NCBI RefSeq assembly: GCF_031877795.1
Contig: NC_133971.1
Span: forward strand, 14,610,325-14,674,324
Length of the DNA: 64,000 nt
Source of the DNA: Strix aluco
Lineage: Eukaryota > Chordata > Aves > Strigiformes > Strigidae
Direction: 5' to 3'
Made by a program: the position numbers and the translations under genes. Positions 42,929 to 54,263 of the stretch are shown here, in pieces. The notes under the pieces are model-generated. The model was not told the DNA's origin and searched no databases. It saw nothing but the letters and a program-made list of their open reading frames with translations. Numbering within the stretch: the stretch's first letter is position 1; each line of letters opens with the position of its first letter.

Positions 42929-45900
42929 GTAACAGCCGGCGGCCGCCACCCGCCCCGGGAGGAAGGGAGGGAAGGCGGGAGGGACGGACGGCGCCCCGGG
43001 GCTTGCCTGCCGCTGGCACGGCTGTCCGCGGGACGCTTGCCCCCGAGAGAGGCGGCGCCGCCTCCGAGGGGCGCGCCCGCCCTCATCGCCCTGAGGCCGG
43101 GCCTGTGCCGGGCGAGGGCCCCGCCGCTGCCGCCGCGCTCGGCCGAGGCGGGAAGCGACGGCGACTGGGCCCGCGGCGGGGCCTGGCAGGGCGGCGCGGA
43201 GCCCGTTTTTTTCCCCAAAGGGAGCCGCCTCGCCGTGGGCCGTTGCGTCCCTCCCCCGTGGAGCCGCGGGTAGGGCTGCTGCCCCTTCCGAGGGCGTCGT
43301 GCCTTCCCGGGGGCTGCCAGGCCTTGGCCCTAACGGGCAGCATTTCCTAGAAACGCATTAGAGCACTAAAGCTGGTTAAAACAACTTTTAAAGTGGTATC
43401 TTACACTTTTACACATAGTGACTGGATTTTTTCCCCCCTCAATCTTTATTGCAGGCTTACGCCAAATTTTCTGGTGCTCCCCTAACACTGAATACGATAA
43501 ATAGCTCTTGGAGAGCTCCGAAAGGTACCATCTTTGTGTTTTCTATTATTTTAGTCATAGTGACGTTATAAGTACAGGTTCCAATTTCTGCATTGTTTCT
43601 GAGTTTGCTTTGGTTTTGTGGTCATGAGTGTAACCTGCCCCAGTGAAGTCCACCTGCTTTCATGATACATCGATAAATGCCCTTACAGGATCAAGTGTAA
43701 TGAATTTGTGGGACGAAAATAAAGGGCCTCAAAGGATACTTTATTAAAATGCTTATGGGTGAAGCACCAGACGGTCAACAAAGTGGTGGTGCCAAGTACG
43801 TACCTGTTTCTGTCAGGCAGTCTAAATTGATGGTTTAGTGAAAGTAAGTTTTTAAGCTTTTTGCACTTTGCGTATTTATAATTATGGTAACTAAACTTGT
43901 GTATGGAAATAGTGTTCTTTAATTATACATAATTTAATGGGCTGGTACAGTTGGAAGTGGAATGTGAGCCTCAAAGAACTGGGATGTTTAGTACTGTGCT
44001 GAGTTAGAGAGGTTGACTTAGAAAGGGTGACTGAAAACCTAGTTGCCCGAGAAGTTGAAGATAAGTTATCATAGGGGACTTCTTCATGCTGGATACTTAT
44101 TGCTTATCTTTTTGGTCAGCGTTTAAGTTACTGTCTTGGTGTATTTCAGAGAGGTAAAATCACCTCTTGTCATTTACACTTAGCACATCATCAGTTTAGG
44201 CATTACTGTATCCATGCAGATGTTCCACCTTTGACTCTTGCTTTTCGGCGTATTGTTTCCTGTTAGCAGAAAATACTGAGAACTAGCTGGATGTACTTGC
44301 CAAAATTTCAGTGGCTTTCTTCATAACCAAAATATGTAAAATCCATTAAAAAAATCCAAATAGTGTTGCTGATGATTGATTCTTCAGTAGTATTTAGCAG
44401 CACAGTCATGTTAGGCTCATTGTGGCGATTATGTTGTGAATGTGCTATAAGATAGCCCCCGTTACAGAGATGTTAACACTTTACAGTCTTTGATCCTTCA
44501 GTGAGTAAAGGCTGACCAGTAAGCTTCTGGCAGAAGGGTTCTGGAATAATTCATGGTTATGCAGTTGTTGTAGGAAGGCTGGAGAAAACAGGTGGTTCAA
44601 ATGGATTTGGAGGGGAAGGGCAGAGAAAAATTGGAGTAGAAGGAAGGAGAAGCCCAGGGGTTAATGAGTTGAGAGGGCAGTTGGACTGCGCTGGAATTTT
44701 TGTCTTAAGGTGAACATCTGAAGTCCAGCCTGGTTCTCAGTGTCAGGTATCCAGCGGAAGACATTGTCTTCAGTCTGATTTGATGTGGGCCCATTTTAAT
44801 GTATTGTTATTAGTGAAGGAAACAATACACTTGGTAGAACTCCCCTGGTATGTAAAGCTTAGTTTATGTGCATGTGTTAGGAAGATCAGATCGTGCTATG
44901 GAGAAAAGGAAACTAGATGAAGTGACTGATTGCTTTCTAGTTATGTTAGAACTCATCCATATAAATTGTTGACTGTATTATTTATGCCTTCTAGGAGATG
45001 TACCAGTCTTAATATCAGAAGACATTGTTATTTCTCAGCCAGCAAAAATACTAAACTTCTTAAGAAAGCAGGTAGGTCTCCTTCAAAAGATTTGTTTTCT
45101 TTGTCTTGTGGTGACTCTGCATGTCCCCTGTGTACATGGATACAGGCTTTCAGAAACCTGGAACTCAGTTCAGACCCAGTGCTTTCCTATTTTTCATACA
45201 TGGATGAGAATTGCAAAATGGTGGATAACAGATTGCTGTTTTAAAGTTTATAGTTAGTTATGTGAAAGATTTAAAAATAGGCACAAGAAAACTGGTAATT
45301 GAAAAGGACAACAAACTGGCCTTAATTGAGCAGTTTCCCACTGAGCACCCTGCTTTTAATTATAGCACTTCTAACATCATTATGGCTTTGGAGACCTAAG
45401 ATATCACAGTTTGGGAAATGTGGTTTTAACTGCTTGAATGAGTAATCGTTAATACATACAGAATTGTTCTTAATCTACATAGTTTTTCTATAGCTTGTAG
45501 CATAAAAATGCCTGCAGGCATTTTTGATGCACATCATGTTACTGTGTAGTCAACTATTGCTTGCATTTTGCAGACCGTTTAGTGTTTTATTTACAAAGAA
45601 TAAAGCTATATGATTTTTCTTTTCACAAAGTATAAAGATGTCTAGTATGCATGGCATCGTCTTTTTATTTCTAAGATGGTCGTCAAGCTCACTATTCTGC
45701 TTTTACATTAGAAGTTCAGTTTCTGCCTAGTCAAGAAGGTTATCTGATGAATGCCATGTTAGTGAAACTAAATCTTTTGGAGGGGAGAAAAACAGAATCT
45801 GAAAACTGCTTATTTGAGGTAGGATTTTAGGCAGTTGTTTTAAAATTCAGAAGTTTCGTAGCCATTTGAATACCAAAGAATCCCTAATGTTGGGAACCCA

Positions 45901-48900
45901 CCCCCCCTCTTTGAGTTAAAATATAACAGTAGTGTGCTTGCTTTTCAGGTATCTAAGGGTCAGCACTGACCTTTTGTTTTTAAATTAATTAAGCGAATCT
46001 CCTCTCCCCCTAAAAAACTTATCAACCCTTTTAATGTACTTTGAAAAGATTCAGTGTTAGAATTAAAAGCTCAGTCAGCTGTAACTGCATTAATTTAGCT
46101 CTGCGTTTGGTCTCTTATATTGTTAGCATCCAATTTCTAAGTTTTTAGAATGGTAATTAAAAGCAAAAAGAGGGAACACTTGCCTTTTTATACTTACAGC
46201 AGCTTAAGTGCCAGATGCTTCTTCAGAAATAAAGATGGGGACATGCCAGAGTGTTGCTACATGTTGCTACATCCCTAAGTACTGAAAAATTGCCTCTGTA
46301 TCACTGGACAGTTGCTTGGGAAGCAATGGGAAGGAGACATGAGAGTTATTTTGGGACTAGGAGGGCCCAAAAATCTTAAGAATGGGAAAGTGGAAAAGGG
46401 AGATGCAAGGAGGTTTGACATAGCTGGCCTAAATAAGTAAAGAAACTCTAATGAGGACATGATTTCTGTCCCCAAAAATGTTACATTTACTGACTTGATA
46501 GCTGTTAAGTTTGAAGCAACTTTGGGTTGCATTGATCATCTTTTTGGAAAGTTCTGTGTAACACTATCTGTAGTATGTTTGGTTTTCTTTATAATTCATA
46601 GAAATATAATGCTGATTATGAATTGTCTGCAAAACAAGGAGCTGATACACTTGCATATATTGCACTACTTGAAGAGAAACTGCTTCCTGCTCTGGTAAGT
46701 ATTGAGAAATACTTTATAATGGTCAGAATTTTTGGAAGTGAATGCTGCAAGAGGTGCCCAATGTGAGAAGCAGTCAAGTCTCTCAGCCATAGTCCTGAAT
46801 GGAATGTATTTGCTTTGTTAGTCCAATTTTGGACATACTGCCTAGCAACTTTTGAAAAGGAAAGAAGTCTGTGTTTGTGGGGTGTGAAATAATAATAATG
46901 AGTTTATGAAAGACATTTTAAAAGGGCATCTATGAATGTTTTTTCTTTTAGTTGCATTTTGGGAAACAGCATCCTGAAAACAGCTTATTCTGTCCACTTT
47001 GTGTTTCATTTGATTCTTTTGAAAAAGCTTTGAGTAAGATATGGTATGTCTCATGTGGGGTGCACAACTGTGGAAGTCTTTTGAACTGTTCAGTTAGAAC
47101 TTTTGAGAAATTAAAATACCCGTCAGTAGTTTCATTTTTCAGTTCTAAATATCACATGACCACATGCCCTCACCCAATGTAGTGTACCTACATTAGAGCT
47201 ATAAAAATCCCCAGACATTGGATCTCTTGAATGACTTTGGCTTCCAGTTGTACAGGAAAAAATATTCTGAGCAGATGATGTCATAGGCTGGCCTCTTCAG
47301 CTGACCCGCAAGGTTTCAAATTCATTATTTCATAATATCTTTTCTCTTAAGATTTATGTGAAATTTCATTAAAAAAATTCTAGATAATTCAAACCTGATC
47401 CTGTATGTCTGCACCTTTTTTGTACTATATTTTCTGTGTGCAGTGTGTGTGTGTATGAGTGTGTATATATATACACACACGTATATAATCATGAGCATGT
47501 ATGTAATTTTATGCACATGTATATAGGTCTATGTAATACTTTTGTTGTTCTTTAGGCGGAAGGTAGCTGTTGCCTTAATTATATACTCCTACACTAAAAG
47601 AATTAGTATAATCCTTTATGGAACCTGATTGCCTTAAATTGCAATAATTCCTGGTGCTTATGCTTCTCTGACAGAGGTCTTGCACATCAAAATTTTAAGA
47701 GATGTCTACTGTTCTTACGCAGATTTCGGTCATATTTTTCCTTGTGTTGATACAGCTGCACACTTTCTGGGTTGAGGCTGAAAATTACTGCAGTGTGACA
47801 AAGCCATGGTTTGCTTCAAGGATTGCCTTCCCACTGAGTTTGTATCTGCCTGGAAAGATGTCCAGGGAGGCACTGAACAGGATCTTGCTGACGAGGGGAG
47901 GGCCTCCACTCTACAGTCTCACTGAAGTGGAAGCACAGGTATGTGTTGTGTAGTAAAGAATTTGTAACTTGGTGCTGTCAAAGACAAGAACTGGAACAGT
48001 CTAGCACACTGTCAAATGATGAACAATGCTGTGCATTCTAGCCTTGCTACACCTAGGGCTCTTAGACAGTCTTGTGTCTCATCAGATATACAGGGATGCC
48101 AAGGAGTGCCTAAATCTCCTGTCGAAGAGATTGGGAACATCTCAGTTTTTCTTTGGAGATACGTGAGTGTGATTTTTTTTTTTTTTTTTTTTTTTTTAAA
48201 TGACTAATAAAACAAGTACCACATAACTTTGTGAACACTTCTTTTTTTTTTTTTTTTTAAAAAAACCTGCCAGGGTGTTAAAAGTGCTGCACGGTAGTTT
48301 CATGTCTCACTCCCTGCTTTTCAGATAAATCTGAATGAGCAAACAGGGCACAAATGAAATACTTGGACTAAGGCAATACGATGTCTCCCTTATCCTTCAT
48401 TTTTCCACAGACAGACGGATGCTGTCCACAGCTGGTATGAAAATGTGAGGTGCTTGATGAGTTAGTATAGCTCTAGAGAATGCTTTTCTAGCCACTCAAT
48501 GTCACCTTCTGTGCTTGTATGTAGAAAGAATGCTTTAAGCCTGCAGTGTTGCCACTGCCTTCATGGGAGGAGCATGTAGGTCCAGGAACACTCCTCTTCC
48601 AGTGGTATGTGCACGGAGCAGGAAGTAGATGTTGCCAACAACATAGCGCCAACACGTCCTAAAAAGGATTACTTTAGTCACTGAAGTTGGACACCTTCAT
48701 GAGAGAGGATCCTGGTTCCCTGGCATACAGCTTGGCTTCTGTGGTGCCAGAAATGTGTTTTAGAGTGGCTTGTTCATCACTGTATGTGACAGCATGACTG
48801 AATTTTAATGCTGAAGTTACTGTTTAAGCTTGCCAGCATGTCTCTAGTTCAGAGTTGCTGAAACCAGTAGATATCTGTACAAAGCATTTACCGGATTGAT

Positions 48901-51155
48901 ATGAAAAGATGAAATGCCAGAAGAGCTGACTATGTTCTGTCATGAGTTGTGTTCGACATACACAGAAAACAGTCATATTGGTCTTACTGTCTTACCTCAG
49001 TCAGTTTGGTTTTTTGTTTTGTCACTCTTTTCAGGCCTACCACCTTGGATGCCTTTGTGTTTGGTTTCCTTGCACCGATTTATAAAGTGTGCTTCCCGAG
49101 AGTACAGTTACAAGAGCATTTGAAACAGCTTCCCAATCTGTGTCGATTCTGTGATGATATTTTAACTTGCTACTTCAGGTTAACTGTCTCAGGTAAGATG
49201 TGTTTCTTTCCCCCTTTTTGTCATGTATAATCTTGTTTGGAATAGTACTCCAGGATTCCATCTGTGAACCAAGGCAGAATTAGAGTTTATGTAGTTTATG
49301 CTAGAGCTTCTGTGGAGAAATGAGGTAGAGAAACTTCCAAAGTTGTGCAGAAAGGATTGAAAATGAAAAGCGAGAGTTAATACTTGATTTTAGACTCTTG
49401 TCAATCATTGGCAAAACACACCTGTATCTATGCTATGGCTCATGCTTTGCATTTCTGTTTTTCTCACATGGAATTGCTTTTCCACTTAAATTCTTCTTAG
49501 GATAAAAATACTGCATGAACTTTCTCTCCAATGTGGTTTTATTTTTTAAGGATTTAAAAGCTTTTGTAATTACCTTTTCACTCTTCATCTTCTACCTTCA
49601 CTCTCTAGGCCATTCTCCGGGTGGACAGGATATGGCAGATGCTAATCTGCAGAAACTCACACAGCTTGTAAATAAGGAATCCAACTTGATTGAAAAGGTT
49701 ACTTTTGCTTCAGTCTCTAATTTTCCTGCTTCATTGTGGTTACTTGTTCACAGATACTCTTGCATTGCAACTGTACAATGGACATTCTATTTTAATTGCT
49801 TCTTCACTAGTGAGTTACTTTGTCTAGACAGGCAAGAAGAATATTACATCATTTGAAAGGAATAATTAATGAAGCCTTGTACTTAAAAAGTGTTTCTATT
49901 ACAATCAAAAGAACATTGTTTTGGAAGTGCGCATACCATCAAAAGAAGGGTGTCTTTCTGCAAGTGTACCTTCTAGCAAAGGAGAAGGCAAATGTATTGA
50001 TCAAAACTCAGAAACGGTCCTGCAAGTTAAGACCAATCACCAACTCTCCTTGCTCCCAGCTGAATGTTGTAGTCACTAACCTACAGTCACTTTTTCTCCT
50101 GCTTCTTCTACATCTAGCTTTTATTTCTTTGTTTCTAAGGCTGTCACTCAACACCTATGAAAAGCTATACAACTTATGTTAAAAATACTTGTGAAGAATT
50201 AGTTTTCTGATGCAGACAGAACACTAACTAGAAGGATAGAAGGCATTTGTTCCTGAAAAAGATCAGTGTATGAAACAGATCTTTAACTATGATCAGCTTC
50301 TATAGCATTAGGTATTGATTGTATCTCCTCTTTGTGGTATTGAAGTGTGGCTGTGGAAGCTTTAAAGAATGGGTTACATAGATTATTTGTGAGGCATGAT
50401 TTAGGTGAAGCTGACCCTACGTTGAATAAATGGGATGGACTAGACAACCTCTGGAGATCTCCCCTGTGCTGTCTTCTGTGATTCTGTTTATTCTGTAGTA
50501 ACTAGACTCTCTTTGATACCACATTATGTACAGGGCATTAACTTGAATTCTTATTAAAATGTAAAGTCTTTATATTCAGAGATTAATTTTAACCTGTCTT
50601 TGAAAAGGTCTTATGACAAATTTTTTATTAAATACTTTTGAAATCTGTAACTAATCTAAATTCACCCAGCGCCTCCAGGATGTGGCATCCATTGATGTTA
50701 GCAGTTTGACTTTTGATCTGCTTTCTAATAGCATTTGGCTATTGTACAAAACTGAAACTTTGACCTCTTAGAAGAAGGTAGCAATGTTGCTTTCTTCAGT
50801 AATCTTGATGAAATGATTTGAGCAGAAGCATGCCTATTTGCCCTGGGTTTGATGCACCATATGCTCTAACACAAGCACAAATTTGGAAGTGGAGAGGAAT
50901 CAAGGCATCAGTTTTGGCTGGGCCTGAAATAACAGGGTAAAAAAATACCTCAAACCAGCATTAATGATGGCAGTCCTGACAAATAGACTAATCATATAAT
51001 CTATATTCTACTGTTTGCCAGATCGGGCTCTCGTTATTTCTCTGCAGATGGATGACAACCTTCGTAAGAGTCCTCAGCATCCCCCTCGAAAGCTAACAAC
51101 ACTCAAGCTTGCTGCAGGTGGAGAAGAAAGTCCATTGAATCGTTTGTCACCTTGA
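42848..51155 (+). CDS. MTX3: MTX3, metaxin-3 (9 coding exons)
   Basis: Metaxins are GST-fold proteins of the mitochondrial outer membrane that work with the SAM complex in beta-barrel protein assembly (family knowledge). Nine exons join to 936 nt, 311 residues plus TGA, with consistent phases and GT-AG borders. Mammalian MTX3 is 312 residues as I recall. Landmarks: start [13 protein letters not shown]-terminal Tom37/GST-N-like part about 1-110 with [10 protein letters not shown] and [16 protein letters not shown]-like part about 111-245 with [26 protein letters not shown] and LCRFCDDIL; polar C-terminal tail 277-311. No C-terminal membrane segment is visible. The start lies in a CpG island, head to head with THBS4. 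Confidence 0.96.
43455..43524 (+). CDS. MTX3: MTX3 exon 2
   Basis: Codes residues 28-50, [20 protein letters not shown] then APK. The acceptor is TTGCAG|GCTTAC and the donor AAAG|GTACCA. It is 70 nt, phase 0 to 1. Confidence 0.94.
43525..46601 (+). other. MTX3: MTX3 introns 2 and 3
   Basis: Introns 2 (43525-44994) and 3 (45072-46601) are AT-rich with no recognised repeat, RNA gene or extra exon. Confidence 0.7.
44995..45071 (+). CDS. MTX3: MTX3 exon 3
   Basis: Codes residues 51-76, [20 protein letters not shown] then NFLRKQ. The acceptor is TTCTAG|GAGATG and the donor AAGCAG|GTAGGT. It is 77 nt, phase 1 to 0. Confidence 0.94.
46602..46694 (+). CDS. MTX3: MTX3 exon 4
   Basis: Codes residues 77-107, [20 protein letters not shown] then [11 protein letters not shown]. 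The acceptor is TCATAG|AAATAT and the donor GCTCTG|GTAAGT. It is 93 nt, phase 0 to 0. Confidence 0.95.
47441..47482. repeat. TG/TA/CA microsatellite
   Basis: GTGTGTGTGTGTATGAGTGT is followed by TATATATATACACACACG, inside MTX3 intron 4. Confidence 0.8.
47756..47938 (+). CDS. MTX3: MTX3 exon 5
   Basis: Codes residues 108-168: [40 protein letters not shown] and SLTEVEAQ. The acceptor is ATACAG|CTGCAC and the donor GCACAG|GTATGT. It is 183 nt, phase 0 to 0. Confidence 0.95.
48086..48162 (+). CDS. MTX3: MTX3 exon 6
   Basis: Codes residues 169-193, [20 protein letters not shown] then FFFGD, plus two bases. The acceptor is CATCAG|ATATAC and the donor GATAC|GTGAGT. It is 77 nt, phase 0 to 2. A long T run begins 10 nt after the exon. 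Confidence 0.94.
48173..48265. repeat. Two poly-T tracts in MTX3 intron 6
   Basis: About 25 T at 48173-48197 and 17 T at 48242-48258, the latter followed by seven A. The first starts 10 nt after the exon 6 donor. Lengths in an assembly may be unreliable. Confidence 0.8.
49035..49192 (+). CDS. MTX3: MTX3 exon 7
   Basis: Codes residues 194-246: [40 protein letters not shown] and [13 protein letters not shown]. The acceptor is TTTCAG|GCCTAC and the donor TCAG|GTAAGA. It is 158 nt, phase 2 to 1. Confidence 0.95.
49609..49697 (+). CDS. MTX3: MTX3 exon 8
   Basis: Codes residues 247-276, [20 protein letters not shown] then [10 protein letters not shown]. The acceptor is TCTAG|GCCATT. The donor is GAAAAG|GTTACT, an atypical sequence after GT. 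It is 89 nt, phase 1 to 0. Confidence 0.94.
50390..50505 (+). mobile_element. CR1 retroposon 3' tail, diverged
   Basis: GGGATGGACTAGACAACCTC, TGGAGATCTCCCC and TTCTGTGATTCTGTTTATTC resemble the CR1 sense 3' end in MTX3 intron 8. Confidence 0.7.
51048..51155 (+). CDS. MTX3: MTX3 exon 9 (terminal coding exon)
   Basis: Codes residues 277-311, [20 protein letters not shown] then [15 protein letters not shown], and the TGA stop at 51153-51155. The acceptor is CTGCAG|ATGGAT. The polar tail matches mammalian MTX3 in pattern. Confidence 0.95.
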   Translation: MDDNLRKSPQHPPRKLTTLKLAAGGEESPLNRLSP

Positions 51156-54100
51156 CAGCTTTTGTTGCCCATACACATGTGTTTGCCTTCAACTCTTCTG
51201 AGCACCACAGTAAATTTTTTCATGTGAATGTTGTTTTGCAAGGGAAGAATCTCCAATAGGTAGAAGTAGGGAAGAAATACAGCTTTACAATCTCCAGTCT
51301 ACCTGTTCTTTTAAGAAATTGCATAGTTCGGGCTGACCACACACTATGCTGAGGCTGAAGTAAGCAAGAGCCTTATTCCTGCAGATGTTAAAGTGATGTT
51401 GTACGGCATATTTTTGCCTTTAGCCTAGCAAAAACGCTGACCAAAAGTTAAAATTCCACTTACGGAATGTTCACCATTATTTTATTTTGTGGCTTTTGAT
51501 TTTACTGTAATCATGTCACTGTATGTGAATGGGTATATTCTTGTATCTGTCTGAAAATTACGAAGTCCAGTTGCAAAATCAGTGAAAAGACTGGGAAGAA
51601 AATGAAATGAAGCTGAGAAATGAAAAGCAATGAGAGGAAGTTAAAGATTTGTAATTACATGAACATTTGGGTCTTGTGTTTTAAGGTCATTCGTATTTTT
51701 GAAAACTTGTCATGTTGTACTTTGAGGGGGATTGTTGAAAAGCGTGTGTGCTGTGGGGAGTACTATGATGTACAATACTAACATTTCACAGGTACCTGGT
51801 ATTAGTCCTGTGTGAAACAGGCTTAACCTGTGCACAGGGTAATACCACATGCTGCAGAAGTGTTAAGTCAAAGTCACAGAGGACTGGTAGTGAGCTGGAG
51901 AGTTTGATTAGCTCCTGTCAGGACAAGGGACTTGACTAGCAAACATACTGCATCTCCAGATTGAAAGGAACTGGTTAGGGCTTTGTAAGAAAGCTGCTGT
52001 AGGCTTTTAAATTTGTTGCAGATGCCTTTGAATTAGTTTTGTCTTATTTTTTTATAAACACTACAGTTAATTCAAAAACTAAAATTAAAAATGTCCAAAT
52101 TTTTATTGTTTGACAGTCTAGTTCAGAGTTGTTGTATCTCTGCAGACTAATATATTGCAGCGTATTTCTTCTGTTTATTTAAGGGACTTATACATCATTA
52201 AGTTTTCTCTTAGAAGCAGCCTTGCCAGTTCTGGAGACCCAAGCAAATCCCTTACAAGAGAGATGCTGTAATTCTCTACTGGCAGCACACTGGCAGATGC
52301 TTCCTCAGTGGGTGTAAAGAAAATTAGTCAAGGAGATTGGCCAGAATGGCAGCGCTTGGGATACAGAATTCTGATAGCTGTATGTATGGCATAACTGTTC
52401 TGTTTTTTCCTTTTTCTGGCCAAATCAAAATAGTCTTTCAGCTTCCTTTCAGCTACTGGTCATGTTTGAGATAGATAGATAAATTATTTCCTATTTATAA
52501 AGGCAAGACTGTAGATTGTGTACATACTGTACTTTCAGACTCGATACATAAGGAATGTAATATCTTTAACATTTCTTAATTGAAATGTTGGGTTTCTAAT
52601 GAGCACTTTAAGCTTCATGATCTTACTAGATCATTTATTTCAGTGACACAAAATTAATCTAGCTCATACTCAAGATAATTGTATAAACTGACAGTCCACT
52701 ACGTTGAAAATTTTTACTGCCTGTATCTTGACAAGGTTTAAATGAGATCAAGTCACATGTCTTTTCAAAGTCTTTAATTTATTAACATGGCTATGGAGAA
52801 TATGCCTTAGTTTGTTGCTTTTGTGAATATGTACACTCAGTCTTCAAAATCTCTTTGTAACAAAGGACATAGTTCCAATATTAAAATACTGTATTTTTAG
52901 TGGAGTTTGGGTAGTGTTTTTTATGGAAATTATGTTAGGATTTTTGAACATTTTTCTTGCTTTTTGTGAAGAAGTTTATCTTGTCCATAAAAAAAAAAAA
53001 AGTGCTGACTGCTAGGACAAGAAATTGGAACAATTTAGCATATCCATGAGGTCAGATTTTAAATTTTATTCATGGCTCTTCAGTACCAATCCTTGCTTTC
53101 AACACAATTGCTTTTGGGAAGCAGGAAATAGGGAAGCACAGGCTTTCACATCTTACTAAATGTGAGCCTTGGGCTGTGTTACAGCAAAATTTAGACAAAC
53201 CAGTGCCTGAGTAACTTCATTCACTGGATGGCAGAGGACAACGGAGCTAGAGATGACAGCAAACATCGCCTGCAGTCGTGCACATCATCCCAGACAACCA
53301 GTGAGGTTGCACAGCCATGCACTTCCTTACTATTTTTTACTTTTTAGCCAAGGTGAATTCAAAACCAAAGTCCTTTATGTGGAAAGTGTCATCTCTGGCC
53401 TGACAACTCAAGACTTGCCCGTTAGTTTACTGGCATGTTTTGTGTGCCTGAGTTTTGAAGCTGGGCAGTTAACAATTTCCAGGGTGGGATCAGTTGGAGT
53501 AACTGTAGCTGTCTGCACCTGAAGTAGTCAAAGCTCCTTCAGCAGCTAGCAGAGAAGGATGGGATCTAGGTGTGATTTGTCTCCTTAAAGTAGATACCTA
53601 AAATAGTGAAGGGAATAGAGTCCTGAAAATGTGCATGTCTGCTGAAGGTGAAGGAGGCCTTAGCTGCCTACCTCAGCTATAGAGTGAAAACCTGCCATGG
53701 TGATTGAGTTTCCCTCCACCGCCTGAGATTGCAGGTGGTCCGCAGACACAGGGGGTCAGTCCTGGCCAAGCAGCAGCTGGGGGGCAATGTGTGCAGCCTG
53801 CTTCCTGTGCAGAGCATCTGGCTGTTGCAGATGCTGCAGCTCTGCAGTCTCAAAATGCTGGGCTTTCTGTGCAAGTGCAGGATATGTCCCTGGGTTTACA
53901 TTGTCTTGCTACTATGAGGGCAGCTGGTGGGCCTCCTCCTCCCTGTCTTCCCCCTGGAAGGTGGAGGCTGGGAACAGGTTCTTACCTCTAGAGCAACTCA
54001 TCCAGCCTGCCTTGCTTTCCCTTGAGCAGGAGGCTGCAGCCTGTAAGCAGAGTGAACCACTCTGTCAGGTTGCAAATTTAACACCCTTGCTCCCAGGCAA

Positions 54101-54246
54101 CTTGCACTGAAAGCATGCATGTAGATATGTTCAGGGCTGTTCTGTGTCCCTCTGTCAGCTGGTTGAAATAAGATGAAAAATGTTATCAAGTAATTGCTAC
54201 AAATACAGTCTATTTAGCATTTCCAAGATAGGTTTAAAAATGTCTT

Positions 54247-54263
54247 CCCCCCCCCCCCCCCCC
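54247..54263. repeat. Poly-C tract
   Basis: Seventeen consecutive C (G on the minus strand). Confidence 0.9.

Larger units (their letters stand above)
42480..43330. promoter_or_regulatory. MTX3: CpG island of MTX3
   Basis: CpG-dense DNA covering the region upstream of MTX3, its first exon and most of intron 1. It begins abruptly after AT-rich sequence ending near 42470. A TAACGTCA CRE-like half-site lies just outside at about 42433-42440. Confidence 0.85.

Noticed and set aside
42517-43350. Longest open frame in the window (277 codons, plus strand)
   Set aside because: It is an out-of-frame product of the MTX3 CpG island, overlaps MTX3 exon 1 in another frame, and is low-complexity Arg/Pro/Gly/Ala with no domain.
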